Assembly: GCA_037349315.1 (NCBI GenBank)
Contig: JBAIAC010000035.1
Location: 9,128,501-9,192,500 of the forward strand
Source: Chelydra serpentina
Lineage: Eukaryota > Chordata > Testudines > Chelydridae
Length of the DNA: 64,000 nt
Direction: 5' to 3'
Shown here: one piece after another, positions 43,798 through 55,465 of the stretch
Position numbering within the stretch: position 1 is the stretch's first letter
Layout of the letters: the number at the start of each line of letters is the position of its first letter
Program-made: the position numbers and the translations under genes
The notes under the pieces: generated by a model
Database searches by the model: none
Seen by the model: the letters and a program-made list of their open reading frames with translations, nothing else
Told to the model about the DNA's origin: nothing

Positions 43798-46660
43798 TAC
43801 CTCCCTAGTTCTCTGCACTGGCTTACCCCCATTGCCGTTCCATGTTCAGGGAGAAGAGAAGCTGCCTCCGAGCTTTTCCTTCCTCCCCCACAGAAGTGGG
43901 TAGAATCTTCACTTTACATATCCACACCTCCCTCCAGTGCTTGCTCTGCTCAGCAAGTTGAGCTGAGGGGGAAGTAAGTGGTGCCAGCAAAATAGCTTGC
44001 ACTGTTTGTTTCCTATAAGAAGAGAAAGGGTAAGCCAGGGCTCAGCCAAAATTCAGTCTGCTTTGCTCTGCACCTGTGGCAGTGCGGCTGTGTGATGACC
44101 AAAGGACAGTGATGGAATATGAAAGTAGTTGACAAATATTTTAAGGGAGACTGATTATTTAGTGTCGCACATGGGGTATAGCTAGGAGTATGGGATAAAG
44201 TTGAGCATCAGGAACAGTATTCAAAATTGTGAGCTGTATTATGGAATAGGCTCACAAGGCAAGGGACAGAAGCCCCATCCCTTGGGACTTTATAAGGAAG
44301 ACAGGGTGAAATGCACGGGATGGTATAATCTTGCACTGGAATGGAAATGGGGTGGAGGACCTAATAGGCATCTTCCATCACTAACTTCTTTGATTTTGTA
44401 CTCCAGTTTGATTACAGGCTCCAGTTTGGTTTCCTTTTTCCATCTGACCTGGTTTTAACCCACAGGAAAGATTCCCACATTTTCTTCATGCTGTTCCAAA
44501 TGATCATTCAACCTCTGTGTTAGCTAATCCTAAAATTCTAACAGCCTCGAAGTCAGAAACCGCTGAGCCTACTGGATTGGGTCCTGCAGGCAATAGGCGA
44601 GGGAAGGCTGATCTTCCCTTGATTTGGGGATCACACTAGAGCTTAGGTATCTGGGCATCTAGAGTGAAGTAGCAGTGCACATCCTCAAGGGCAGAAATTT
44701 CAGCGTCTAGGGAACTTTTCCAAGAGGAGTACAGGTGCCAAGTAAGTATAGTCATACTTAAATGGTTAGGTGGCTGCTGAGAAAGGATTTTGTAGATCAC
44801 AGAGTTGCCTAAAACTGGGATTTAGGTGTCTAAGTACCTTTGTGGATTGAGGCCTAAATCTTCTGGGGTTTTTTTCTTCTTCAGGACCAAGGCGAGTCTC
44901 ATCAATGTGCTCTTCTCCTCCTACTTAGCAAGGCTGAGATTTTCAAAGACAATTATGCGATTAGGCTACCCAGCTCCCATTGACGTTAATGGGCGTTGAG
45001 TGACTAATTCCCCTGACCGGCTTTGAAAATCTCAGCCTCCACGTTGAAACGAATCTTTGATTTTGTTAAATACAGACCAACACAATATATTCCTATGGCA
45101 TGTCATCTGGGATAATCCTACTCGTATAGAAGCAGCTGTGAGCATGAATGCCCACAAAGGCGACTGTAATTGCAACCTGGGGGGCAAAAAAAAAATCTTA
45201 AACCGTGTCCAGGTTTGAAGCCTTGACACTATGTAATGTTTTTAATATTATGTAAATTTTAAATTGCTGTAAATGATGCCATTCTAATTGGGCAGTGAAG
45301 TGCTATAGGCCCACTTTGCACAGGTATAAATAGTTGTAAACGGTACATGGCAGAAGCGGATCAGACACACAGTTACAGCACTGTAACACTGTTCCTGCCA
45401 CAACCCTAGGGTCTCTACGGAGTCCTGTGTTTACTGCTGGACGTTTTGGGGCTCTATATCTTGGGAGGGGGTGGTCAGGTGGGATGTAGGAGGAGCCTGC
45501 TTTATATAAATTGCCTTTGGGCTGCTTGCAGCCCTGTTGAGTTGCTTGAGGATGTGCCTAGGTTATACTTTTTGCTCATGTCATAATTTGAATGAACTGA
45601 TATCTAATTAACTTGGGTTAATTTACATGGCCTACTAACTGGAGTCACAACGCAACCAAAAACTGTAGCCTAGACAAATTCTTAAGCTATGTTTTCACTG
45701 AAGGGGAAAAAAAAGTATGTTTTTGCATAGACATAACTATCTCCTTGTAAACTTGTAGTGCAGACATCTGGTTAGGTAGTTTTTATCTTAACGAAACTAC
45801 TCAGGAGTAAGCCTATACCCCTCCACCTGGGATTGATCTTGACTGTCTACATCCAGGTAAAACTACCTATGCTTTGTCTATGCTAGGAGTTTACACTGAG
45901 ATAGCTATTACTGTGGAAAAGCACACTTATTTCTTGCAATGAAGACATATCTTCAGTGGCATTCTTCCATGGATATGCCAGTGAAATGCCCCCGCTCTTC
46001 CCCCCCCCCCCGCCGCCTCCTTTTCCAGCTACACCTCTGTTCTAAGCCCTGGGTGATTCATGGAAATAGGTTCCTTTTGCAAAATGAATGATTCACAAAC
46101 AAATGAAACAGATTACTGAAGGACTTATACTCATTCTTGGACTAAGGGACACACACCACTTGTCTCACATGAATTAGCTTGCACCAACACGTCTATACAT
46201 TGTGAAATTTAACATCTGGAGTTCTGACCATGTGGAAGGATCAAGAGAGAATCTGGTGCCGGAGTATTATTTTGCATACACCAACATAAAGCCAAATGTT
46301 ACACCACTAAGGTCAATGGCACACCTGCCCGCTGTCAAAAATGTAAGCCAGGTGGCTTTTGAAAATCTGGTCCAACAATGTCTAAAAGTAAGTAGAAGCC
46401 ACCTTTAAAATGTCCTTTCCAGGGCTGACTGCTTACTGTGTGTAGCTGATCTGCCCTTCCCAAAACTTACCTTTCACTTAAGAGGTTCCTAAATTTGGTA
46501 GATGCTTTCAAAATACAGAAGATCTATGAAAATTAGCATTCAGACCTTTGAAACATGCTATAGGGCCCATTTTTTCTGTTTCTCCTTTCATTTGTTTTCC
46601 TCCCATCCACCCCACATTACAGATGGACTTAGTATTTTGTTATATTGTGCTAAGTGAAGA
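43798..46660. other. Intergenic stretch, no gene recognised
   Basis: Contains GTGCCTAA-type repeat remnants (44.64-44.85 kb), a short palindrome near 44935-45040 (GGCTGAGATTTTCAAAGACA and its inverse) and a C-rich run near 46000. A TATA-like sequence at 45325 is not followed by a leader peptide. Confidence 0.5.
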
Positions 46661-47575
46661 ATGGAATGTCAATGGGAGTTAGGGTCTGAGTGGGATTTAC
46701 AAAAGACTATTAGGTACCTATCTGTATCTTTAGGTGCCCCCTTCCCCACACCCGTGCCTCAGTTCCACATCTGTAAAATGGGGATAATGATATTCCCCTC
46801 TCTGACAGCGGTGTTTGGGAGGATAAATATATATTGTGTGGAGTGCTGAGATACCACAGTGCACCACGGAAAACCCTGTAAATAAACCTAGCTGAGTCCT
46901 CAGGTGTTGGTGAACACTCTCTTTTACTCCTCTCGGGGGTTTCTTTATGTGTTCTTTTTGGGTGAAATCCTGGCCCTATGGAAATCACACACTCTCTCTC
47001 TCTCTCTCTCTCCTGTATTGTTCTTAACAATTCTGAATGTGTTATTCTGAGAGAAAACATTCAGGCTTCGGTATCTCCAGCCTTCCACACACTTTTCTTA
47101 CTGGCTCTTAAAGTATGGAAGTTAACAAGGTCTAAACTTGCTTTTGTATCAGTCTGCCCCTCTCTGGCTCTCACACCCACCATAAATCCAACATTCCAAA
47201 AACTATTGCTCCAACTCTTTCTGCTACTAAGCACTCAGCAATGGAAAACCAGCCGTGGTTAGGGCTCAAAGCAAATGGGAACGTCAAGCATTCATAAGAA
47301 ATTCACTTGGGTGTTCACAATACGTAAATTTGTACTCATTGTTACTTTGCTAATTCATGTGAGACAAATTATAAGAGAAGGTACAGAACATGAACAAGGA
47401 AGAGATTGTTTCCTGGAGCAGGAGAGGCAAGGAGACAGCTAATGAGCATTCATCTCTTAGCTTTGTCCAAGAGGACAGTGTAAAAAATTTACCGCAGATT
47501 TAGCAAGTTTAACCCATTAAATTATTTTCATAAGGAGTCTGAATAAAATTAGCTGAATCTGTTACCTTTAGAACA
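46660..47575. repeat. Segmental duplication copy A (upstream of the defensin-like gene)
   Basis: Matches 48965-49935 in the same orientation over about 0.9 kb with small gaps. Shared blocks include GTTATTCTGAGAGAAAACAT, GAACATGAACAAGGAAGAGA and GAGCATTCATCTCTTA. A MIR-like tail (46740-46860) is part of the copied segment. Confidence 0.85.
46990..47012. repeat. (CT)n microsatellite
   Basis: A run of CT dinucleotides inside duplication copy A, replacing sequence that is non-repetitive in copy B. Confidence 0.9.
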
Positions 47576-48964
47576 GCTGGGGTACACTGCCTACTCTGCT
47601 TGGAATCAGACACATTGTAATTTCACTCACTGCTATAAATTGGCTCTGGGTGTACCTTTATCTAGGTTACTAACTCCCCTTCAGATGTCATTTGCCTCCA
47701 CTGTTTAATACATTACTAAGTCAATTCGGGTTCCTAAAGAAAGATGACCAGGATAAACCTTTATTCCTAGTAAAAGATGAATATGACGAAGGCACTTTAC
47801 AGATACTCAGCATTTCTAGTCCTTGATTAAATTCTTTGTTCTTACCAGATAGGATACCATGGGAGCTGGTGAAATGAGGATAGCTGGTCAGGTAGATCAC
47901 CTCAGTATGCGTCCTCCTCAGCTTCAGGTAATGGTGATAACTTCTGTAAGGTAGGAAGAAGGGAGGGTCTTATGGGTAAGGTACTGGATTGGGACTCGGG
48001 CAATCTGAGTCTTGTTCCTAGCTCTGCTACAGACTTTTCTCTGAGACTTTGGGCAAATCCCTAAATCTCTCTGGGGCAGATTTACAAAGGTATTTCGGTG
48101 CCTAAACAGGCATGTAGAGCTAGATCCACAAATGGATTTAAGTGCCTAACGGCCACTGTAGCTATCCAAATCCAAAATTGACATTCTTGAAACCCCTGCC
48201 CAACTGCCTCCTCCCCTGTAAGCACCTAAAGTCCCTAGCATCCACATTTCCGCTTAGCTGCTCAGTGCCCAAGTTCTGGTGGGATTCACATACTTGGTGT
48301 TCACCTGCCTAATTCACCGGTGGCACCCAATTCAACGGGCATGCTGAGAAGCTGCCTTAGAGCACATTTAACTGGATTAGGGCCCCCACAAAACACAGCT
48401 GGAGGAGGAGAAGGTGATGCTACCCCCGTTATATCCGATAGCCCAGTGGTGAGAACATTTACCCAGGATGAAGGAGATCCAAGGTCAAATCCCCACTCTA
48501 CCTGAGTCGGAACAGGGACTTGACCCCAGGTCTCCCACCATCATGGCATATGTTCTGACCACTGGGCTACAGTATATCACGGGGAGGCTCTTTCTCAATC
48601 TCTCCTGTTGAAGCTGTTCCACTTTGTTGTATAAAATACTTATTCATCGGAGTAGGGACCTTAACTTCGGTCTCCCACCTTCCCAGGTAAATGCCCTAAC
48701 TACCAGGCTATAGTCTCTCTCTCACTCACCCTCTGGCCCACTGAAGATGTAAGTATTGTATACAAAGTGGAATATCATCCAGAGACCTACCCCAGGATAT
48801 CCCATAGCCCAGTGATTAGGGAGCCTGGTATCCTCACCCACAGCTGTAGAATCACAGGAGCAGGTGCTAAAGTTAGGCATTGCAATGCTCTACCTATATC
48901 CCCTCTGCGGATCTAGCCCTAGTAGGTTTCACAAAACTCCTAAACAGAGTAGGTGCCTAATTTC
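47576..48964. repeat. Spacer between duplicate segments, SINE-rich
   Basis: Contains a MIR-like piece (about 47975-48075, TACTGGATTGGGACTCGGGC and GGGCAAATCCCTAAATCTCT) and tRNA-like repeat pieces around 48420-48560 and 48640-48720 (antisense GACCACTGGGCTAC and CTAACTACCAGGCTATAG). No gene seen. Confidence 0.55.
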
Positions 48965-49935
48965 TGTTGAAAGTCAATGGGAGGTATGCACCAAACTCAC
49001 TTACACACATTTATTAAGGCCGCTCTCCACCTCGCTGCATCTTTAGGTGCCTAAATACCTTTGTGAATGTGGCTCCCTGTGCCTCAGTTTCACAATGAGA
49101 ATGATGATACCTCTATTTTACAGGGGTGTTGGGAGGTCACATGCATGTGTCTTCCAAGGTGTGGGTGAACAATCTTTTACTTCTCTTGGGGGGTTCTTTA
49201 AAAGTTCTTTTAGGGTGAAATACTGGCTCTAATGACATCAATAGCAAAACTGATATTGACATCAGTGGGGTTAGGATTTCCTCCACAGGGTTCTAGAACA
49301 GTTTCCCCGACACTTACTCTTCCTCCTGTATTGATCTTACCAACTCTGAATGTTCGCTGTGTTATTCTGAGAGAAAACATTCAGGTTTCTGGCTTCAGTA
49401 TCTCCAGTCTTCCCCACACTGTTACTTACTGGCTCTTCGATTATGGAAGATAACAAAGTCTAAATTTGCTTTTGTTTCAGTCTGCCCATCTCTGTCACAC
49501 TCACGATAAATGCAGTATTACTCCACTTCCAATTCTTTCTGCTACGAGGTACTAAGCAAAGGAACACCAACTATGCTTAGGACTAATGGGAAATATGAAT
49601 GTTAACCATTAATAAGAAATTCCCTTGGGTCATCAGAATACTTTTCTAGGTCTCAGACAATGGAGTAGAGTACAAGTTACATTTGTACTCGGTGTTCCTT
49701 TGTACATTCATGTGAAACAAATTATAACAGAAGATATAGAACATGAACAAGGAAGAGATTGTATCCTTGCCTCTCCTGCTCAAAAAAAAGCAGCTAAAGA
49801 GCATTCATCTCTTATCTTTGTCCAAGAGGGATAGCATAAAACATTCAGCAAATAATTTAGTCTTAGCAAATTTAACCCATTCAACTAATTTCATGAGCAG
49901 TCAGAACAAAACTAGTTGAAAAAATAAACAGAGAG
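48965..49935. repeat. Segmental duplication copy B (upstream of the defensin-like gene)
   Basis: Second copy of the segment at 46660-47575, lying about 0.5 kb before the defensin-like exon 1. It carries an extra insert of the GGTGAAATCCTGGC palindromic type near 49215-49285 that is reduced in copy A. Confidence 0.85.
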
Positions 49936-50357
49936 GGTACAATGGGGGCAAATCTTGTAGTCCTTACTCAGCAATTATTCCCACTGAACTCCGTTTTCCC
50001 CTTAGTAAAGAAAGCAGGATTTAGTCAAGGGTCTGTGACAGGGATAATGTCATACCTGTTAATCCAGGTTTCCAGTGAGTGCTTCACTGACAGTTTATTA
50101 ATAACTAGGAAACAACAGAAACAAGCTTTCAAAGGCCCATTCACCTAAAGTCATTGGTGACACAGCAATATTTTATTGTGCATGAGTTTGTTGAGCATTA
50201 GGAGAAAATCCTGGTTTTGGATATCTCGCAGGTAGAAATCCCCATGTAATCATGTTTTGTATTGGAGCAATACATACTGGGATGGCTTTTGCATCTCCAG
50301 ATTAGCTCACATAATAAAACTGCCTCTTTTACACTCAATTGAAAGTATATCAATTTG

Positions 50358-50403
50358 GATTGGCTTGAAATCCAGGGTGGCCTTCACTGGTATTCATAAG
50401 TAG
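50358..50403 (+). promoter_or_regulatory. Defensin-like gene proximal promoter (inverted CCAAT and TATA-like box)
   Basis: GATTGGCT (an inverted CCAAT box) lies at 50358-50365 and a weak TATA-like CATAAGTAG at 50395-50403, about 60-70 bp before the ATG. The same two boxes occur with almost the same spacing before LECT2 (56233-56240 and 56271-56279). Function is inferred from position and from the match to LECT2. Confidence 0.6.
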
Positions 50404-50464
50404 CAGGATGAGAAGAAAGTCCAGTACTGTTGCGTGAGCATAGAATCGTGGTGAAGCGTACAGA

Positions 50465-50504
50465 ATGATTTCACTGATTTTTGTCTTTACCTTGATTTCA
50501 GTCG
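50465..50504 (+). CDS. Defensin-like gene exon 1 (signal peptide)
   Basis: ATG at 50465 opens MISLIFVFTLISV, a hydrophobic leader, and the exon ends one base into the next codon at a perfect donor (G|GTAAGTC). The last part of the exon and the donor match the LECT2 leader exon at 56332-56383. No other upstream in-frame ATG fits between the TATA-like box and this start. Confidence 0.85.
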
Positions 50505-53500
50505 GTAAGTCTATAACAAATTCAACTTGTCTAGATGAACTTAAACTGACCCAACTTAATTGAGATCTATGGATAAAAGATGCTATATAAGAGCTAGGTA
50601 TTATTAATTATTATTGAGATTATATTCAACTGCATATTCTATAGAAGTTTATTGTTGTAAAATGCTCCAGTAAAATAGATTTTAAAATACAATAGTGGAG
50701 GAGTATTACACCACTAAAAATCAGTTAAGAGTTCATCAATATTTTCAGCAGTACAGAGGTAATTCTAGAGGTATAGTCTCTAAGAAGATTTTAATTAGAA
50801 GTGTGAGGACTGGAAAGGATTGTGTCATTCTAGTCTCTACTTTCTCATCTAGCAGCTCTAATTTAAACAAAATAGAATGAAAGAGAACCTAACAGGTTTG
50901 CTGATAGGGAAATTTGCTGCTATTCAGTATTGATCAGTTTAAAATATTAATATATTTGTAATGGAATATTTTGAAATAAAAGATTTTGGAAAACATCTGC
51001 AATGCTTGGTGAGGCTAGTGTTGAATAGACTTAGCTTGATCCTGTGTGGGTTAATTAGGGATGGGATAAAGTTTGAAATTTTTTTTAAAAAAATGTATAT
51101 GAAAATTGTAGGGGAAAATTGGGCAAAACATTTTTGCACTTTCTTGACAAACAAGTGTCTCTCGCTTGCCCTGAATAGAATACAACTTCATGATTGGTAT
51201 TTCTGTATATTACTTTTTCATTTGCTAGGGGAAAAGCTGGCTATTAACAATTTCCTTTCCTAACAATCTTCTCTTCACCTGTTTGCGGTTGGAAGGAGGA
51301 AGAAATTGCCTGTGTACATTTTAACATTATTGAGCATGGTGTAAGCAAGGTTCTGAAATTCACATCTTAGGTGAATGAGATGGGGTAGAACGACACCACC
51401 ACTTTGCTGTCGCTGCTATTTGGTGGGAAAGATTTCTGGAAGGCTGGGTTAGCAGGGCAGCTGTATCGCAATGTCTAGTCTGGGCCCCTGCAGGGGGACT
51501 CTGGATGGGCACAGGATTCTGAACTGGCAAATCACATTACAGAGTCTGGGATACAAATATGCAGTTTGGGGATTTTGCTATGTGCTTCTCAATGAAACAT
51601 TTGGAATCTCATGCAAATTGTCCCAGCCTGGAACAAGCAGTTCCCTCATGACTCTCAACTTAGCCTTCTGGTCACTGCAGAATGTAGTTCCCTCTGCTCC
51701 TTACTGATATCATTTAGGTGGGGAGAGGGACAACTTGGCTATACCAAAAATCTTAGTAAGTAGCCACTGATCATGCTGAGAAATAAGTTTTCAATTGGTT
51801 ATAAGTTTCTAATTTTAGAAATCAGACCAGCCCTAAAAAACCCTCCAAGAAACTAAGTCATTCGTCTTCACAGAGGGTGAGTGGCATTCTAAATTAAGCC
51901 TTTTTTCTCTCTTTCAAAAAGAGTCAGGCACTTACTTCTGTTAGAATTCCACACTATGAGCTGAATGTGCATTTTCAACCCGGATGACTTATTTTAGAGA
52001 GCAAGTGAGAAAATCCTCCCAGCTCAGCCTTCGTCGAGGCACAGCCAAGTCCAGAGTAATAGTTAGTGAGGAGCTCCTCAGGAATTTTATTAGCACTTAT
52101 TTACTATTCAGTTATACCTTGTCACTTCACTGTAATAGCCCAGCGTAACATGTCCGTGACATTTCTGAACAAAGTCTTTTGTACTTGCTAGTTGCTGGGG
52201 ACGTTCAATGTCAGCAAAAACTTGGGAAGTGCCAGAACTATCGGTATACAAGATGCTGGTCTGAGATGGTTTCTGGCTTGTGCGGAAGTGATAAAAATAG
52301 AAAATGCTGCATGCCTTGCAATACTTCGTGTAAGTACAAGTTATTTTATAGTCTATTGATATCACTTTTCCAAAGTATACATTTATAATACCTCAAGACT
52401 GCGTAAGAATAGTCATCGAAAGACAAGGAGGGTGAAATAATATTTCTCTGGACCAACTTCTGTTAGTGAGAGAGACAAGTTTTCAAGCTACACAGAGCTC
52501 TTCCCCAGTTCTGAGAAAGGTACTTAGTGTCAAGGCTAACTACAAGATGGAAGAGAGAGTTTACCATAAGTAGTTAGCACATATTCTAAGGAATCTTTCA
52601 AGGTGAAGTGGCCCTCAACTGACTTGTGACAAACCCTAAGTTCCCCCATCCCTTAGCTGAAGTTTTCTTCTAAGGTACATCCCCTTCTCTTCCCTCAGAT
52701 TCCATAAGGAGGTGGGGGGGCTGGCTGCCTCTTTTCACCATTTTGTGCTTTCATGGAAGTGTTGAGGAGACTCCTTCCCTCCGCCCATATCCATGGGAAG
52801 GATCATCTGGCTGGGTGGATTTCCATCCCTAAATTAGTAGGAGGACCAGGGAAACACCTCTTCCTGGTTCTTCTGCAATGGCTCTTTAAGTTCTCTGGAG
52901 CTAAGACATTGCAGAGAAAATTAAGCTCAGGGGAAACCCCATCCAGGCTAGGAAAACCAGCATATGTGGATTTGAACCGTGCCTGGTAGGAGTTCTTTAG
53001 CCCAGCATGTCACCTGGTCACCAGCTGGGGTCAAGCTAAAATCTTCCCCTCCTAAAAATATTACAGATTTAGCCATGTAATGGTGGTGAGGGCAGGGAAT
53101 GGTGTGCCTTCCTGTGGAGGCATATGGATGGGACCTTGGTTCTAGCAAGGCACTATGCATTCATCTGTCCCACTACTGTATGGTACTGAGATCACGCCTA
53201 GATCTCTATATACAGCTGTGAGCAGTCAATACCACTAAGGTGCCAGCAAACTGAAGTGGTAAGAAAATGATTAAGAGGATCAAAAGATTGGCTTTTGAGG
53301 AAAGATTAAAGAATATACATAGCTTGGCTAGATATAACTCGGGAAGTCAGGATAACCATTTATAAGTGTTTGACATTTGCAATCCCTGAGAAAGGGGAGG
53401 AATTGCTTAGAGTTATGCAAGAGGGTATAAGGACAAGTAATGGGGTGAGTTCTTTACCATTGGTCTGGACACAGTCCTGAAGAAAATCTTTCATTGACAG

Positions 53501-54670
53501 AGGGACCTTACTAGTCATTTCCGTGAGTCTATGCCAGTGATTAATGCCAGTGTCACTATGATCCTGGTTACTAAAATAAATGAATAATATCAATTTCTAA
53601 TGAGATTTTAAAAGAACTGTGTTATTTCTTAGGTAAAATGGATGAGCACCTGTGGTTTGTGTTCTACGATCGAGCCTGTTTAAAGCACAGAGGGATATGT
53701 CAGTATAGGGGCAATTATTGTTCTGGTACATACTCTAGCTATAGCTGCGGGGGACCCCGAACGCGCCGCTGCTGTTTGCTACGTAAGTGCAATGACTGAG
53801 GTTAATCAAATAATATTTGAAAAGGATTTTTAGTAACTTCACCAAAAAAAACCAAAATATTCACTGTTTTATTAGGAAAAGTGATTCTCAGTGGTTTGAG
53901 CATTGGCCTGCTAAACCCAGGGTTGTGAGTTCAATCCTTGAGGGGGCCATTTAGGGATCTGGGGCAAAAATTGGGGATTGGTCCTGCTTTGAGCAGGGGG
54001 TTGGACTAGATGACCTCCTAAGGTCCCTTCCAACCCTGATATTCTATGATTCTATTTATTAATGGTTTGAAATATTTTGTGGTCTGTGTATTTGGACTTT
54101 GAAAAGGATCAGCCTTTGCAACATATGAATTCCTACCACTAAATTATGCCTTGAGGGTAGAAATGGCCAAAAAATTTCCTTCAAAACTTTTTTGGGGGAA
54201 CAAATTGCCTTTTATTAGACACTCAATGTTTTCATAACCTCCTGCCCCTTTTCTTAAAGTATCTAGTTATTCATCAAATTGGAAATGACATATCAACATT
54301 CCAGGTTTCTTGGCTTTTTCCCCTTTTCTTCCCTTCTTTTTTCCTTGTTGACACTAAGTATAGAAGAATACAACAAGGGAAAGAAATAGTGTTGGTTTGT
54401 ATTTCATTTCATTCTAGCCCCCTCCAATTTTATGAGGACAAGGATTTGTGTTTGAGTCCCCTGTATCTAAACCGCCTCTTGTTGTTTTGTCACTACGGTT
54501 GGATAGGCCATTGCTTTTCAGAAGGAAGTTTGATACTATGAAAGGAAAGAGAGGGGGAATGAAAGGAAGAGGGCTGAGAGCACATCCACCAGGTCTGAAC
54601 GTCCCATAATAAAATTATATGTAACCTATTTTTTCATTTTTATTTTACAGCTAGGTTTTCTGGGAAATAA
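50465..54670 (+). CDS. Two-domain defensin-like secreted peptide gene (four exons)
   Basis: I do not recognise this as a named gene. Four exons (50465-50504, 52192-52329, 53633-53782, 54651-54670) splice at AG/GT sites, all in phase 1, giving a 348-nt CDS (115 residues plus stop). Residues 1-16 form a signal peptide (MISLIFVFTLISVVAG). Domain 1 has six cysteines spaced x6, x7, x8, x7, CC (C20 to C53). Domain 2 has x6, x6, x8, x7, CC (C75 to C107). Two extra cysteines (56 and 60) lie in the linker. The predicted mature chain has net charge about +11. The pattern is close to beta-defensins, but the C2-C3 spacing (6-7) is longer and C3-C4 (8) shorter than usual. Two-domain defensins are known in birds (AvBD11/VMO-II), but that gene lies in a different cluster. 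The promoter and leader exon resemble those of LECT2 just downstream. A secreted host-defence role is inference. Confidence 0.85.
50505..52191 (+). other. Defensin-like gene intron 1
   Basis: A 1.7-kb AT-rich intron with no recognisable feature. The open frames inside are unsupported. Confidence 0.7.
52192..52329 (+). CDS. Defensin-like gene exon 2 (six-Cys domain 1 plus linker cysteines)
   Basis: The acceptor is TTGCTAG and the donor T|GTAAGTAC, with phase 1 at both ends (138 nt, 46 codons), so the exon can be duplicated or skipped without shifting frame. It encodes VAGDV, then six cysteines ending in CC, then MPCNTS with one linker Cys, and its last base starts the split second linker Cys codon (the remaining two bases come from exon 3). 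All six framework cysteines are present and there are no stops. Confidence 0.85.
52330..53632 (+). other. Defensin-like gene intron 2
   Basis: A 1.3-kb intron. No repeat family or further six-cysteine exon was recognised in it. Confidence 0.7.
53633..53782 (+). CDS. Defensin-like gene exon 3 (six-Cys domain 2)
   Basis: The acceptor is TTATTTCTTAG and the donor C|GTAAGTGC, again phase 1 at both ends (150 nt). It encodes KMDEHLWFVFYDRA followed by six cysteines with a basic stretch GGPRTRRCC before the last pair. Spacing is nearly the same as in exon 2 (x6, x6, x8, x7), which supports origin of the two domains by exon duplication. The frame is open throughout. Confidence 0.85.
53884..54052 (+). 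mobile_element. Cry-type tRNA-derived SINE in intron 3 of the defensin-like gene
   Basis: tRNA-like head with A box (TCTCAGTGGTTTGAGCATTG) and B box (GGTTGTGAGTTCAATCC), a spacer (GGGGCCATTTAGGGATCTGG) and a CR1-like tail ending ATTCTATGATTCTAT. This head-plus-CR1-tail design is the chelonian Pol III SINE and is the best pointer to a turtle. Confidence 0.88.
54651..54670 (+). CDS. Defensin-like gene exon 4 (C-terminal tail and stop)
   Basis: A strong polypyrimidine tract and TTTTACAG acceptor precede 20 coding bases that complete a Pro codon and add RFSGK and TAA. The exon continues into the 3' UTR. Such a short terminal coding exon is plausible but is the least certain of the four, because readthrough of the exon 3 donor would give an alternative end. 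Confidence 0.7.
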
Positions 54671-54762
54671 TGACCCTAAAGACATACACCTGGCAGAGGA
54701 AGAGCCAAGAATGTAAACGTAACTCTCAGCCTCTGGATACCACCAATAGGTCACATTCCCTC

Positions 54763-55465
54763 TGTAAGCAGGTCGGACTCACCCCTGTGGCGCCTCCTGC
54801 TGGTTGTTCAGGGAATTGCTCGTCCAGCCTCCAGAGCGCCCTCTTCTGGCCAGTGATCCACCTGACCGCTCTCTGGCCCCCATGTCCCTCCCAGGACCCG
54901 GTGCCCCTTTCTCTGGGGTGCTGCCCCCACTGGCAGTACCCCCCAGCCTTAATCCTAGGGTCTTCCCCTCCCAGGGGAACCCCCCACTCACTATCCCCAC
55001 TTCACCTCAGTGTACAGCTACTGCCAGTCCCCATCTAGCCCCACGCCCTGGGGCAGACTGCAGTGTAAGCCACTCATCATAGGCAAAGGGGGTTTGAACC
55101 TCCTGCCTCTGCCTACCCATGGGCTGTCCCTGCAACCCAGTACCTGGTCTAGCCTTACCAGGCCTGCAGCCTGGGGTTTTCTCAGGCCAGAGCTCCCCAG
55201 CTCCCTTAGCCTTTCCCCAGCCCTGCTCCACTTCAGGTCCCTGCCTAGCTCCTGGCAGCCAGGCCCTTCTCTCTCTGGAAGCAGAGAGAGACTCCTTGGG
55301 CTTCTGGCTCGCAGCCTCTTATAGGGGCTAGCTGGGCTCTGTTTGGGGCATAGCCCGGCTGCACCTACTTCCCCCAATCAGCTCAGCTTTCAGAGCTGCA
55401 GCCCTCTCCTAGGGCTGTTGTTTCAAGCCCCTCAGGGCAGAAGCGGGAGTAGCCACCCCGCTACA
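54763..55465. mobile_element. Solo LTR inserted in the 3' UTR of the defensin-like gene
   Basis: The 703-bp element begins TGTAAGCAGG, ends CCGCTACA (TG...CA), and is flanked by a 5-bp direct repeat CCCTC (54758-54762 and 55466-55470). It is GC-rich and carries a possible TATA sequence (CTTATAGGGG) near 55318-55327. No gag, pol or env coding sequence is present, so it is a solo LTR. The 5-bp duplication fits gypsy-type or some ERV elements; the family is not identified. Confidence 0.75.

Noticed and set aside
45325..45420. TATAAATAG sequence that could be another promoter of the LECT2 or defensin-like type
   Set aside because: There is no GATTGGCT at the expected spacing, and the following ATG does not open a signal peptide or end in a donor site.
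53884..53960. tRNA-like A and B boxes that could suggest a tRNA gene
   Set aside because: No cloverleaf with an anticodon arm is formed; the sequence is the tRNA-derived head of a SINE with a CR1 tail.
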